The notes beneath the pieces are model-generated. The model worked only from the letters and a program-made list of their open reading frames with translations, was not told where the DNA came from and made no database searches. Positions 24,672 to 32,966 of a stretch of DNA of 64,000 nt are shown piece by piece. The stretch covers positions 920,001 through 984,000 of the forward strand of contig NZ_CP125378.1 in assembly GCF_034008635.1 (NCBI RefSeq), given 5' to 3'. Both the position numbers and the translations under genes were made by a program. This DNA is from Pseudomonas sp. P8_229. GTDB taxonomy: Bacteria; Pseudomonadota; Gammaproteobacteria; Pseudomonadales; Pseudomonadaceae. Every line of letters starts with the position of its first letter. The stretch's first letter is position 1.

Positions 24672-25157
24672 TCAGTCGGGCAATGGCAACGGTTTGTGCA
24701 TCGCCACGCGCTGCAAGCCCTGATCGATGAAGGTTGGCGCCGATTCGCGGTAGCCCAGATGCCGATAAAAAGCCGCACCGGTGCGTGTACTGACGATGCT
24801 CACCTGCGGCACTGCGCGAATCCGCAACCAGCCTTCCAGGTCCATCATCAGCGCCCGCCCCGCGCCACGGCGAAACCATTCCGGTTGCACATGACAAAAA
24901 CCGATGTCCCCGCTGGCCGTGGCCATCCCGACACCTACCGGTTTGTCCTGTAACAACGCGATATTCAGGTAGCAATGCGAGTCGGCAAGCCGAGCGCTGA
25001 TGAAGTCGGAGGATTGCCGGGCGATCCAGCGGTTGACCAATTGTGGGTCATTGCGATGTTCGAGCGCACAACCGAGACGGATCGAACGCTCGATGATGCG
25101 GCTGATGATGCCGGCGTCGGCGGGTTTCGCCGGGCAGATACAGATTGCTGCTTCCAT
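24672..25157 (-). CDS. GNAT-family N-acetyltransferase
   Basis: A 161-residue GNAT-fold protein. VQPEWFRRGAGRALMMDLE contains the acetyl-CoA binding RRGAGRAL motif (R-x-x-G-x-G/A), and STRTGAAFYRHLGYRES is the usual C-terminal part. The ATG at 25157 has GAGGG eight bases upstream. It lies upstream of pvdH on the same strand, but the pvdH promoter sits between, so it is probably not part of the siderophore pathway. The substrate is unknown. Confidence 0.82.
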   Translation of the reverse strand: MEAAICICPAKPADAGIISRIIERSIRLGCALEHRNDPQLVNRWIARQSSDFISARLADSHCYLNIALLQDKPVGVGMATASGDIGFCHVQPEWFRRGAGRALMMDLEGWLRIRAVPQVSIVSTRTGAAFYRHLGYRESAPTFIDQGLQRVAMHKPLPLPD

Positions 25158-25270
25158 GCTGCGGTCCCTCAATCCATTGAGTCAGAGCAGTCCCGACCAT
25201 AACGCCGGGACTGGCGAATGACTAATGCACAGACGTTACATTTGATGTGCCACACCCACGGATCCACTTT

Positions 25271-25354
25271 AGGAGTGAGCCTGCTCGCGATAGCGTCGTG
25301 CCGGTCGACATCTTCATCGGCTGAATCACCGCTATCGCGAGCAGGCTCACTCCT
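25271..25354. repeat. REPIN
   Basis: AGGAGTGAGCCTGCTCGCGA (from 25271) and TCGCGAGCAGGCTCACTCCT (to 25354) are perfect inverted arms around a spacer of about 44 bp. It lies just past the 3' end of the sensor kinase gene. Confidence 0.88.
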
Positions 25355-25369
25355 ACAGGATTTGTGGTG

Positions 25370-26695
25370 TTACATGGACTGCAGCGGCATGGTCAGCTCG
25401 ACGCGCAGCCCATCCGGGCGGCTGTCGAAATGCAGAGTGCAGGCGCAACGCTGGACGATGGCCTGGACAATCGCCAGGCCGAGGCCGCAGCCGGTGCTCT
25501 GGCCGTTGCGCCAGAAGCGTTGGGTCAGGTGCTGCAGATCTTCTGCGGCAATCCCCGGGCCATGGTCGCGCACCACAAAATGTGCGCGCTGACCGACGGT
25601 TTCCAGACTCAGCTCCACCTCAGCGTCCGCCGGGGTATGGCGCAGGGCGTTGTCGAGCAGATTGCGCAGCGCGGCAATCGACAGCACCGCCGGCATTTGC
25701 ACCGGCGCGCTGGACAGCGGCGTCGGCAATTGCAGTTTGATGCGCTGGCGCTCGCCACCGGCCGCATCCTGCATCGCCAGTTTCGCCACCTGCTCGGCGC
25801 TGCACTGCACGCCATCGTCAAACGACAGGCTGCCCTCGACCCGCGCCAGCAACAACAGTTGCTCCAACGTGCGGTGCATGCGGTCGGCGCCCTCTTCGGC
25901 CCGGGCCAGCGACTGATCGCGGGCACTGCCCTCGGTCATGCGCGCCACTTGCAGGTGGGTCTTGATCGCCGTCAGCGGGCTGCGCAGTTCATGGGCGGCG
26001 TCACCGGTCAGCCGGCGTTCACGTTCGATGGTCTTGCCGATGCGCTGAAACAACTGGTTCTGGGTGTCGAGCAGCGGTTTCAGTTCGCTGGGAAACGACT
26101 GCAGTTGCAGCGGCTCCAGCGAGTCGGCGTTACGCCGCATCAAGGCTTCGCGCAGCCGATTGAGCGGTGCCAGGCCCTGACCGATGCCCAGCCACAACAG
26201 GCACAGACAACCGAGCAACGCCACGCCGACCGGCACCGAGGCCGCCAGCAGAATCGACATGTTCAGGGCTTCGCGTTCGATCTGCCGGTCGGCGGTGGTG
26301 ATGCGCACGTCACCGCGCGCGAGGGTGAAACTGCGCCACGGTGCGCCGTCGATCATTTGGTCGTGGAAGCCCATTTTCTCGGCTTCCAGGGTTTGCTCGG
26401 GACTGCTGTGGCTGCGGGCCAGAATCTCCCCGCGCAACGAACTGACCTGACAGGCCATGCCACCGGGAATGTTCAACTGTTCGGCACTGAAATGCGTGCC
26501 TTCGCCCTTGCTCGGCAACGCCGGCAGTTGCTCGAGCAACCCGGCGACCATGCGCGCCGACGCCACCAGCCGCTGGTCGAGGGAAAACATCATCTGATTG
26601 CGCAAGTCGCTGAGCATCCAGGCCGCAGCCAAAGCCCAGATCAGGGCGAACGCGGCGCCGAGGGTCAGACTCAGGCGCAGACGCAGACTCATCAC
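25370..26695 (-). CDS. Two-component sensor histidine kinase (QseC/PmrB-like)
   Basis: A 441-residue membrane sensor kinase. One transmembrane helix is at residues about 7-28 and a second near 155-175, enclosing a periplasmic sensor with one cysteine (GGMACQVSS). The phosphorylated His is in DAAHELRSPLTAIK, and the ATPase has NLLDNALRHT, VRDHGPGIA and GCGLGLAIVQ. It overlaps the upstream response regulator gene by four bases. The location beside dsbD-tlpA-dsbG matches P. aeruginosa PA2480-PA2476, so a signal related to periplasmic thiol redox or metal is plausible. Confidence 0.92.
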   Translation of the reverse strand: MMSLRLRLSLTLGAAFALIWALAAAWMLSDLRNQMMFSLDQRLVASARMVAGLLEQLPALPSKGEGTHFSAEQLNIPGGMACQVSSLRGEILARSHSSPEQTLEAEKMGFHDQMIDGAPWRSFTLARGDVRITTADRQIEREALNMSILLAASVPVGVALLGCLCLLWLGIGQGLAPLNRLREALMRRNADSLEPLQLQSFPSELKPLLDTQNQLFQRIGKTIERERRLTGDAAHELRSPLTAIKTHLQVARMTEGSARDQSLARAEEGADRMHRTLEQLLLLARVEGSLSFDDGVQCSAEQVAKLAMQDAAGGERQRIKLQLPTPLSSAPVQMPAVLSIAALRNLLDNALRHTPADAEVELSLETVGQRAHFVVRDHGPGIAAEDLQHLTQRFWRNGQSTGCGLGLAIVQAIVQRCACTLHFDSRPDGLRVELTMPLQSM

Positions 26696-27372
26696 TTCTG
26701 TGGCTCTCCACCATCGGCCGGCCCGAGGCGATAACCCAGACCGCGCACGGTTTCAACAATTCCCTTGCCGAGCTTGCTGCGCAGGTGATGGATATGCACG
26801 TTCAGGGCGTTGCTCTCCAGTTCGTCATTGAAGCCATAGACGCTGTCTTTCAATTGCTCGGTGGACAGCACCCGGCCACGGTTGTGCAGCAGCGCCTGCA
26901 ACAACGATTGCTCGCGCCGCGACAGGTCCACCGGTTGCCCGGCGAGCATCGTTTCACGGCTGCTCGGATCGTAGGTCAGTGCGCCGTGTTCGATCAGGTT
27001 GACGCTGCGTCCGGCAACCCGGCGCAACAAGGTTTGCAGACGAGCGAACAGTTCGCGCAGATCGAACGGTTTGAGCAGGTAATCGTCAGCCCCCGCCTGC
27101 AAACCATCGACCCGGTCAGTCACCGAGTCCCGCGCGGTCAGAATCAGCACCGGAATTTCCAGGCCCTGCTGCCGTAACTGTTGCAGCAACTTGAGGCCAT
27201 CTTCGTCGGGCAGGCCAAGATCGAGCACCATCACGTCGAATTCGGCGACCTTGAGCATCGCCCGCGCTTTCGAAGCCGTATTGACGTGTTCGACGGTCAG
27301 GCCTTGAGCGGTGAGGCCAGCGACGATGCCACTGGCGATCAACTCATCGTCTTCGCAAACCAGTACGTGCAT
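26692..27372 (-). CDS. OmpR-family response regulator
   Basis: A 226-residue regulator: receiver domain (CEDDELIASG acidic pocket, phospho-Asp in VMVLDLGLPDEDG, Lys in LLKPFD) and C-terminal winged helix (LSRREQSLLQALL, VHIHHLRSKLGKG, VRGLGYRLG). The start at 27372 has GGAG six bases upstream; the frame is open further but has no start signal. It pairs with the kinase downstream. A direct repeat GGTTAATC-N3-GGTTAATC before dsbD, 2 kb away, is a likely binding site, now separated from it by the hemopexin-like genes. Confidence 0.93.
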   Translation of the reverse strand: MHVLVCEDDELIASGIVAGLTAQGLTVEHVNTASKARAMLKVAEFDVMVLDLGLPDEDGLKLLQQLRQQGLEIPVLILTARDSVTDRVDGLQAGADDYLLKPFDLRELFARLQTLLRRVAGRSVNLIEHGALTYDPSSRETMLAGQPVDLSRREQSLLQALLHNRGRVLSTEQLKDSVYGFNDELESNALNVHIHHLRSKLGKGIVETVRGLGYRLGPADGGEPQK

Positions 27373-27781
27373 GTGAGCTCCATGAGCAAAAACGCGATTC
27401 AAGCAACCGAAGATTAAGCCGCAATTATGCCAAGTGTACCAACTCACGAGAAGCGCGATGCGACGCTGCACACGGTAGCAGCCTGCCAGGCAAATAGCCC
27501 GGGCGCCTGCCCGCCTGCCAGTCTTATTAACAATAGCGACGACGCAACTTTCAAATTGAAACACACCGGGCATATTAAAAAACAAACTTAACAACTAGCA
27601 TCAACCCGACCAAACAATCAAAGGCAAACAAAAACCAACAGACCGACAATCAAACCAGAGAACAAAAACACAGCAACTCATTAATACTTCACCCCATCGC
27701 ATCGCGTGCACCCTGAACAAACCAGGTCGCACGCGATCAGCAACAACTCTTTCTCAAAACAACCATTCAAAGGATTGAACA
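27373..27781. other. AT-rich gap with promoter region of the hemopexin-like genes
   Basis: 409 bases without a gene. From about 27540 the plus strand becomes A- and C-rich with few T and G (for example AAAGGCAAACAAAAACCAAC near 27620), unlike the GC-rich surroundings. It holds the regulator's promoter on the left and a strong inverted repeat at 27701-27737. I see no small gene in it. Confidence 0.6.
27701..27737. promoter_or_regulatory. 37-bp inverted repeat upstream of hemopexin-like gene 1
   Basis: Left arm 27701-27715 (ATCGCGTGCACCCTG) pairs with right arm 27723-27737 (CAGGTCGCACGCGAT) at 13 of 15 positions around AACAAAC. It ends 44 bp before the start codon and has no T-run. It could be an operator or a leader hairpin controlling the pair. 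Confidence 0.5.
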
Positions 27782-28477
27782 ATGTCTCGCTTAGGAAATG
27801 TCGTCACGGTTGACTGGCGCTCTGGCAAAGACCAGATCTACTTCTTCTTCAAGGACTACAACATTTATTCACGCTTCAGCATCCCTGACAATGAAGTACC
27901 CAGAAACTACCCGCGGGAGGTATCCGGTAACTGGAGCAACTTCCATAACGCCTACGATCTGCGTTTTGGCTTCACCACCACTGGATTCGACACTGAAGAA
28001 TTTGACGGTGACATTTTGTGGCTGTTCCATTACCACGAGGATCGATTCACTCCCTGCGTCAGCAAATATGATCAGGACAATGATCACTGCATCAGCACTG
28101 TTCCAGTTAGTGAATCACGATGGAAACAACTGACGCCCTACTTCGACCGGATCGTTGCCGGCACATGGTGGCAAACCATTCCGGGGCGAGCGCACTTGTT
28201 CCGCTTCCTGCTGGACAATGGAAAGGCGCTCAAGCTTGATTTCGGCTATGAAACACTTATCGAAGAACCCATTGATGATGAAACATGGCCAGGGTTGGCC
28301 AAGTATCAAGACCGGATCATGACCGCTGCGCAAAACGATCGTACTTTTGCCGACAGTTACTGGTATCTGTTTTTGAATAAGGATGAATATATCCGCTACA
28401 ACATCCAGGAAAACCGTGTTGTATCCGAACCGATAAAAATCGATAACGAAAGCTGGCCCGGACTGTTGCGCTATTGA
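27782..28477 (+). CDS. Hemopexin-like repeat protein 1
   Basis: A 231-residue protein with no signal peptide or membrane segment. It consists of four aromatic-rich units resembling hemopexin blades, starting near residues 8 (TVDWRSGKDQIYFFF), 75 (GDILWLFHYHED), 125 (RAHLFRFLLDNGKALKL) and 185 (YWYLFLNKDEYIRY). The units close with W-x-x-L/F-type turns (NWSNF, RWKQL, TWPGL, SWPGLL). One four-bladed propeller is therefore likely. Similar free-standing proteins include Photorhabdus photopexins. AAGGA precedes the ATG. Base composition is lower in GC than its neighbours. The ligand is unknown. Confidence 0.75.
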   Translation: MSRLGNVVTVDWRSGKDQIYFFFKDYNIYSRFSIPDNEVPRNYPREVSGNWSNFHNAYDLRFGFTTTGFDTEEFDGDILWLFHYHEDRFTPCVSKYDQDNDHCISTVPVSESRWKQLTPYFDRIVAGTWWQTIPGRAHLFRFLLDNGKALKLDFGYETLIEEPIDDETWPGLAKYQDRIMTAAQNDRTFADSYWYLFLNKDEYIRYNIQENRVVSEPIKIDNESWPGLLRY

Positions 28478-28659
28478 AAATTCGCGACCTGAAACACACA
28501 GACGATCAGGTTCAAGCCACCACCATGCCAGGACCACAACCGACTTGACAGAGGTACCCACGCTGTCCCACACAAACTAGAAACAGCTAACAAATTACAA
28601 AAAAGCAGACATAAAACACACGACTTTTACAAACACAAAACAAACATTCAAAAAACCGA

Positions 28660-28667
28660 AAAAACAA
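28660..28667 (+). promoter_or_regulatory. Possible Hfq/Crc (AANAANAA) site before hemopexin-like gene 2
   Basis: AAAAACAA fits the catabolite-repression motif AANAANAA and lies 17 bases before the start codon, next to the ribosome site GGAAG. The whole 28565-28683 stretch is A-rich, so a chance match is possible. Confidence 0.3.
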
Positions 28668-28683
28668 TGGAAGAATCGTATAA

Positions 28684-29367
28684 ATGAGCATTACAAAAAA
28701 CTTCGTTGCTGTTGACTGGCGCACCGGCCACGACCGCATTTATTTCTTTTTCCCCGAGAAAAACAACTATTCCCGTTTCGACTTCGAGGATGACAAAGTA
28801 CTTTCCGGTTTCCCCAAGCCGGTGGATGGCAAATGGGCAGGCTTCGACAAGACTGCTGCCGACTTGCGCTTTGGCTTTACCACGACGAGCGCCAGTTGGA
28901 ACGGCGGTGTCGACACGCTCTGGCTGTTCTACGACGAAGGAGCAACGCCATCCGTTTGTGAGTTCAGCCAACAAGCCGACAAGGCGCTCTCCAAAACCCC
29001 CATCGCAAAATCAAAGTGGGAAAAACTATTGCCTTACTACTACAAAATAGTTGGCGTAATGTGGAGTGAAAACACTGCACAAAGGGAGAGCTACTGGTTA
29101 TTGTTGAATGACGGAAATTACCTGATCTACGAAACATACTCCAACACCTTGGAAGTACTACCTCTAAAAGGTTCGTCCTGGGCACCACTGGAAGAATATA
29201 AAGACAAAATGATGACGGCCGTCACCAACGACTACCCGACACTTGATACTTACTTTTACGTTTTCCTGAACGACAACCGCTACCTGCGTTATGAGCAGGG
29301 CGCGAAAAAAGTATTTGGCCCGTATACAATCTCCGAATCCACCTGGCCCGGGCTGCTGAAGGACTGA
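28684..29367 (+). CDS. Hemopexin-like repeat protein 2
   Basis: A 227-residue paralogue of the preceding gene, sharing VDWR-x-G-x-D-x-IYFFF, NYSRF and DLRFGFTTT in the first blade and ESTWPGLL at the end. Again four blades fill the whole protein and no secretion signal is present. One cysteine remains (PSVCEFSQ) where copy 1 has two. A 206-bp A-rich gap separates the two genes, so the second may have its own promoter. It is inferred to bind a hydrophobic ligand or metal, or to be a structural partner of copy 1; nothing in the sequence proves heme binding. Confidence 0.75.
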   Translation: MSITKNFVAVDWRTGHDRIYFFFPEKNNYSRFDFEDDKVLSGFPKPVDGKWAGFDKTAADLRFGFTTTSASWNGGVDTLWLFYDEGATPSVCEFSQQADKALSKTPIAKSKWEKLLPYYYKIVGVMWSENTAQRESYWLLLNDGNYLIYETYSNTLEVLPLKGSSWAPLEEYKDKMMTAVTNDYPTLDTYFYVFLNDNRYLRYEQGAKKVFGPYTISESTWPGLLKD

Positions 29368-29425
29368 GCCACTCGCAGGCACCAGTGAATCGGCGTCGGG
29401 TCGCCCATCCGACATCGTGCGGGGC

Positions 29426-29444
29426 GGTTAATCATCGGTTAATC
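29426..29444 (+). promoter_or_regulatory. Direct repeat GGTTAATC, candidate response-regulator site before dsbD
   Basis: GGTTAATC occurs at 29426-29433 and 29437-29444, 11 bp apart, one helical turn, the typical tandem half-site arrangement for OmpR-family regulators (PmrA/QseB-like TTAA boxes). It lies 48 bp before dsbD. Confidence 0.55.
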
Positions 29445-29491
29445 GCCACCCGCCACTGTGCACCACACTTGCACAGGGACAAGGCTCCTCC

Positions 29492-31225
29492 ATGCGTCAT
29501 TTTTTTCTTTTCTTTGCACTGTTGATCTCCGGCCTGGCACAGGCGGGAAATAATCCATTCGAGACCAAACCGGAGTTTTTGCCGGTCGACAAAGCATTCG
29601 TGCTCACCTCCGAACGCCTGGAGTCCGGGGAAACCCAGCTGTTCTGGCAAATCACCGACGGCTACTACCTGTATCAGAAACGCCTGAAATTCGACGGTCT
29701 GAAGGCTGAACAACAGCCGGTTCTGCCCGAGGGCGAGTCCCACAGTGACGAATTCTTCGGTGAACAACCGGTATACCGCCAGGGGCTGGAGGTGAAAGTC
29801 CCGGCCTCGGCCAGCGGTCAGATCAAGGTCAGTTACCAGGGCTGCGCCGATGCTGGCTTGTGCTATCCGCCACAAACCCGGGTCATCGATCTGGGTGGCA
29901 AAGCGACGCCGTCAAGCAGCGCTGAAGCGCCGGACCAAGCCCTGGCCAGCGGTCTTGAGCAACGCGCGCTGGGCTGGAGCCTGCTGGTGTTCTTCGGCCT
30001 GGGCCTGCTGCTGGCGTTTACTCCATGTTCACTGCCGATGCTACCGATTCTGGCGGGGATGATTGTCGGCAGTGGTGCCACGCCACGCCGTGGTTTCGCT
30101 CTGGCCAGCAGCTATGTGATCTGCATGGCGCTGGTGTATGCGGCGATGGGGGTGATCGCGTCTCTGCTCGGCGCCAACTTGCAGGCATGGCTGCAAAATC
30201 CATGGCTGCTCGGTGCGTTTGCGGCGGTGTTCGTGGTGCTGGCGTTGCCAATGTTCGGTTTCTTCGAATTGCAATTGCCGGTGGCCTTGCGAGATCGCCT
30301 CGAACACGCCTCGCGCAGCCGCAACGGCGGCAGCCTGATCGGTGCCGGGGTGCTCGGCGCGCTGTCGGGGCTGCTGGTCGGCCCGTGCATGACCGCGCCG
30401 CTGGCCGGCGCCTTGCTGTACATCGCCCAGAGCGGCAATGCGTTGCACGGCGGGCTGATTCTGTTCGCGCTGGGCATCGGCATTGGAGTGCCGTTGTTAC
30501 TGCTGGTGACCGTCGGCAACCGCTTCCTGCCAAAACCCGGGGCGTGGATGAACCTGCTCAAGGGCATCTTCGGCTTCCTGTTCCTGGCGACAGCGCTGCT
30601 GATGTTGCGTCCGGTACTGGACTCCTCGCTGTGGCTGGGCCTGTGCGGCGCGCTGCTGCTGATTGCGGCGTTCTGCGCCTGGAAGCAATCGGAAGGCTTC
30701 GGGCGCGTCGCCCAGGTGTTCGGCGCCAGTTCTTTGTTGCTCGGTCTGTGGGGCAGCCTGCTGCTGATCGGTGCCGCCGGTGGCGGTGATGACCCTTATC
30801 AGCCGCTGCAGGTGTACAGCGCCGGCCGTGTTGCCAGCGCTACGCCAAGCGGGCATGACGCATTCACCACGATCAAGAACCCGGCAGCGCTGCAACGTGA
30901 ACTGGATACCGCCAGGGCCAGGGGTCAGTGGGTATTGCTCGATTACTACGCCGACTGGTGCGTGTCGTGCAAAGTCATGGAGAAACAAGTGTTCGGCAAG
31001 GACAAGATCATGCAGGCACTCGGCGATGTGCGTCTGCTGCGCCTTGATGTCACCGCCGACAATGCCGCCAGCCGCGAGCTGCTCGGCCGCTACAAAGTCC
31101 CGGGGCCACCGAGTTTTGTCTGGATCGGCACTGACGGCGAAGAGCGGCGTAGCCAGCGCATCACCGGTGAGGTTGATGCCGATACGTTCCTGCAACGCTG
31201 GACCACCACCCGAGACGCCAATTAA
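29492..31225 (+). CDS. dsbD: Thiol:disulfide interchange protein DsbD
   Basis: A 577-residue transmembrane reductase that carries electrons from cytoplasmic thioredoxin to periplasmic thiol proteins. A signal peptide (to about residue 18, GLAQA) is followed by DsbD-alpha with QGCADAGLCYPP, eight or so transmembrane helices with FTPCSLPMLPI and GPCMTAPLAG cysteines, and a C-terminal thioredoxin domain with YADWCVSCKVME. It is the first gene of dsbD-tlpA-dsbG, matching P. aeruginosa dsbD2 (PA2478). Expected partners are the two products encoded just downstream. Confidence 0.93.
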   Translation: MRHFFLFFALLISGLAQAGNNPFETKPEFLPVDKAFVLTSERLESGETQLFWQITDGYYLYQKRLKFDGLKAEQQPVLPEGESHSDEFFGEQPVYRQGLEVKVPASASGQIKVSYQGCADAGLCYPPQTRVIDLGGKATPSSSAEAPDQALASGLEQRALGWSLLVFFGLGLLLAFTPCSLPMLPILAGMIVGSGATPRRGFALASSYVICMALVYAAMGVIASLLGANLQAWLQNPWLLGAFAAVFVVLALPMFGFFELQLPVALRDRLEHASRSRNGGSLIGAGVLGALSGLLVGPCMTAPLAGALLYIAQSGNALHGGLILFALGIGIGVPLLLLVTVGNRFLPKPGAWMNLLKGIFGFLFLATALLMLRPVLDSSLWLGLCGALLLIAAFCAWKQSEGFGRVAQVFGASSLLLGLWGSLLLIGAAGGGDDPYQPLQVYSAGRVASATPSGHDAFTTIKNPAALQRELDTARARGQWVLLDYYADWCVSCKVMEKQVFGKDKIMQALGDVRLLRLDVTADNAASRELLGRYKVPGPPSFVWIGTDGEERRSQRITGEVDADTFLQRWTTTRDAN

Positions 31226-32094
31226 TGCTGACGTTTACCCTCGGCACCTTTGCCATCGCGCTTAACCACCTGCTGCTGATCAGTGCCCTGGCGCTGGCGA
31301 CCTTTGTCGGCTGGCGGGTGGCCAAGCGTGGCGGCGATAACCCCGAGTCGGCGCTGTTCAGTCTGTTTCTGCTCGGCATGCTCGCGGCACGCGTGGCGTT
31401 TGTCGCGCTGTATTGGGGCCACTATCGCAACGATCCGTGGCAGATCATCGACCTGCGCGATGGCGGTTTTCTCGCCTGGCCGGGGGTGATCGTGCTGTTG
31501 CTGGCGGCGTTGTATCGTGGCTGGCGCCGCCCGGGCCTGCGCCGGCCACTGGGTTTTGGCGTGGCCAGCGGTGTGCTGTTCTGGCTGCTGGCGACCCTGT
31601 CGTTGAATATCTACGAACAAGGCACGCGCCTGCCGGAAATCACCCTGCGCAACGCCGCCGGGGAGACCATCCAGCTCAGCGATTATCAGGGCGGTCCGCT
31701 GGTGATCAACCTGTGGGCGACCTGGTGCCCACCGTGCCGGCGCGAAATGCCGGTGCTGGAAAACGCCCAGCAACAACGCCCGGACCTGACCTTTCTGTTC
31801 GTCAATCAGGCCGAGAGCATGCAAAGCGTTGCCACCTTTCTCGAAACCCAGGGCCTGAGCCTGAACAACGTACTGTTCGACCGCAGCGGCCGACTCGGTC
31901 AGGCCGTGGGCTCCATGGCGTTGCCGACTACGCTGTTCTATAGCCCTGACGGACGACTGTTGACCAGCCATCTGGGCGAGCTGTCGAACGCCAGTCTGGC
32001 CCGCGCCCTGGAAAACTTCGACAGTCCGAATCCATCCGCCGCACCGGCCACCTCTGCAAGGAAACTGCCATGCCCCGCCTCCGCCACCTGCTGA
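31225..32094 (+). CDS. Membrane-anchored TlpA-like thiol reductase
   Basis: A 289-residue fusion: about four N-terminal hydrophobic helices (residues 1-130, including LGTFAIALNHLLLISALALA and SALFSLFLLGMLAARV) resembling a prolipoprotein-transferase-like membrane part, then a thioredoxin domain with the active site NLWATWCPPCRREMP. The start overlaps the dsbD stop (TAATG). Electrons probably come from DsbD. The target may be DsbG or a metalloprotein. The C-terminal 25 bases overlap dsbG. Confidence 0.85.
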   Translation: MLTFTLGTFAIALNHLLLISALALATFVGWRVAKRGGDNPESALFSLFLLGMLAARVAFVALYWGHYRNDPWQIIDLRDGGFLAWPGVIVLLLAALYRGWRRPGLRRPLGFGVASGVLFWLLATLSLNIYEQGTRLPEITLRNAAGETIQLSDYQGGPLVINLWATWCPPCRREMPVLENAQQQRPDLTFLFVNQAESMQSVATFLETQGLSLNNVLFDRSGRLGQAVGSMALPTTLFYSPDGRLLTSHLGELSNASLARALENFDSPNPSAAPATSARKLPCPASATC

Positions 32095-32840
32095 CGCTGA
32101 CTCTGGGCACTGCCCTGCTGCACCTGCCGTCGGTACAGGCCGCCGAAGAATTGCCCGCCGCGATCAAGCAGATCGAAGCCAAGGGCGCAAAAATCGTCGG
32201 CCAGTTCGACGCCCCGGACGGCTTGCGCGGTTACGCGGCGCAGTACCAGAACCGTGGCATGGCGTTGTACCTGACGCCGGACGGCCAACACGTGTTGCTG
32301 GGCAATCTGTATGACGCCGACGGCAAGGACTTGAGCAGCGAGCCGTTGCAGAAACTGGTTTACGCACCGATGACCAAGGAAATCTGGGGCAAGTTCGAAG
32401 CCAGCAACTGGATTCAGGACGGCAACAAGGATGCACCGCGCACCGTGTACCTGTTCAGCGATCCGAATTGCCCGTACTGCAACATGTTCTGGGAGCAGGC
32501 GCGGCCGTGGGTCAAGGCCGGCAAGGTGCAGTTGCGGCACATCATGGTCGGGATCATCCGCGAAGACAGTCCGGCGAAATCCGCCGCGCTGCTGGCAGCG
32601 AAGGATCCGGCCAAAGCCCTGGAAGAACACGAGAAGGCTGGCAAGGAAAGTTCGCTCAAGCCATTGAAGAACATTCCACCGGCCGTGCAGGCCAAACTGG
32701 CGGCCAACATGCAGTTGATGGAAGACCTGGAGTTGCAGGCGACTCCGGCGATTTTCTACATGGACGACAAGGGTGAGCTGCAACAGCAGCAAGGCGCGCC
32801 GTCGCCGGAGAAGCTGGCGAAGATTCTTGGGCCTAAGTAA
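32070..32840 (+). CDS. dsbG: Periplasmic disulfide isomerase/chaperone DsbG
   Basis: A 256-residue secreted protein with signal peptide (LHLPSVQA-AEEL) and a DsbC/DsbG-type dimerisation domain followed by a thioredoxin fold with FSDPNCPYCNMFW. CPYC and the cis-Pro in ELQATPAIFYM match DsbG. DsbG keeps single cysteines of periplasmic proteins reduced with electrons from DsbD. The start lies inside the end of the TlpA gene with AAGGAAA upstream, so it is the last cistron of this redox operon. Confidence 0.9.
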   Translation: MPRLRHLLTLTLGTALLHLPSVQAAEELPAAIKQIEAKGAKIVGQFDAPDGLRGYAAQYQNRGMALYLTPDGQHVLLGNLYDADGKDLSSEPLQKLVYAPMTKEIWGKFEASNWIQDGNKDAPRTVYLFSDPNCPYCNMFWEQARPWVKAGKVQLRHIMVGIIREDSPAKSAALLAAKDPAKALEEHEKAGKESSLKPLKNIPPAVQAKLAANMQLMEDLELQATPAIFYMDDKGELQQQQGAPSPEKLAKILGPK

Positions 32841-32869
32841 CGTCGGATTCTTTATTGTCTGAAGCGGCC

Positions 32870-32945
32870 TCTTCGCGAGCAGGCTCTCTCCCACACTTGG
32901 TTCTGTATACGCAGAACCATAGTGGCAGCGAGCTTGTTTGCGGGG
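32870..32945. repeat. Degenerate REPIN
   Basis: TCTTCGCGAGCAGGCTCTCT (from 32869) and a decayed right arm (GCAGCGAGCTTGTTTGCGGG) flank the short hairpin GGTTCTG/CAGAACC (32899-32918). Mismatches show that this copy has drifted. It lies between convergent dsbG and the hydrolase gene. Confidence 0.65.
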
Positions 32946-32966
32946 CAGCGTTCCAGCAAAGAACGA

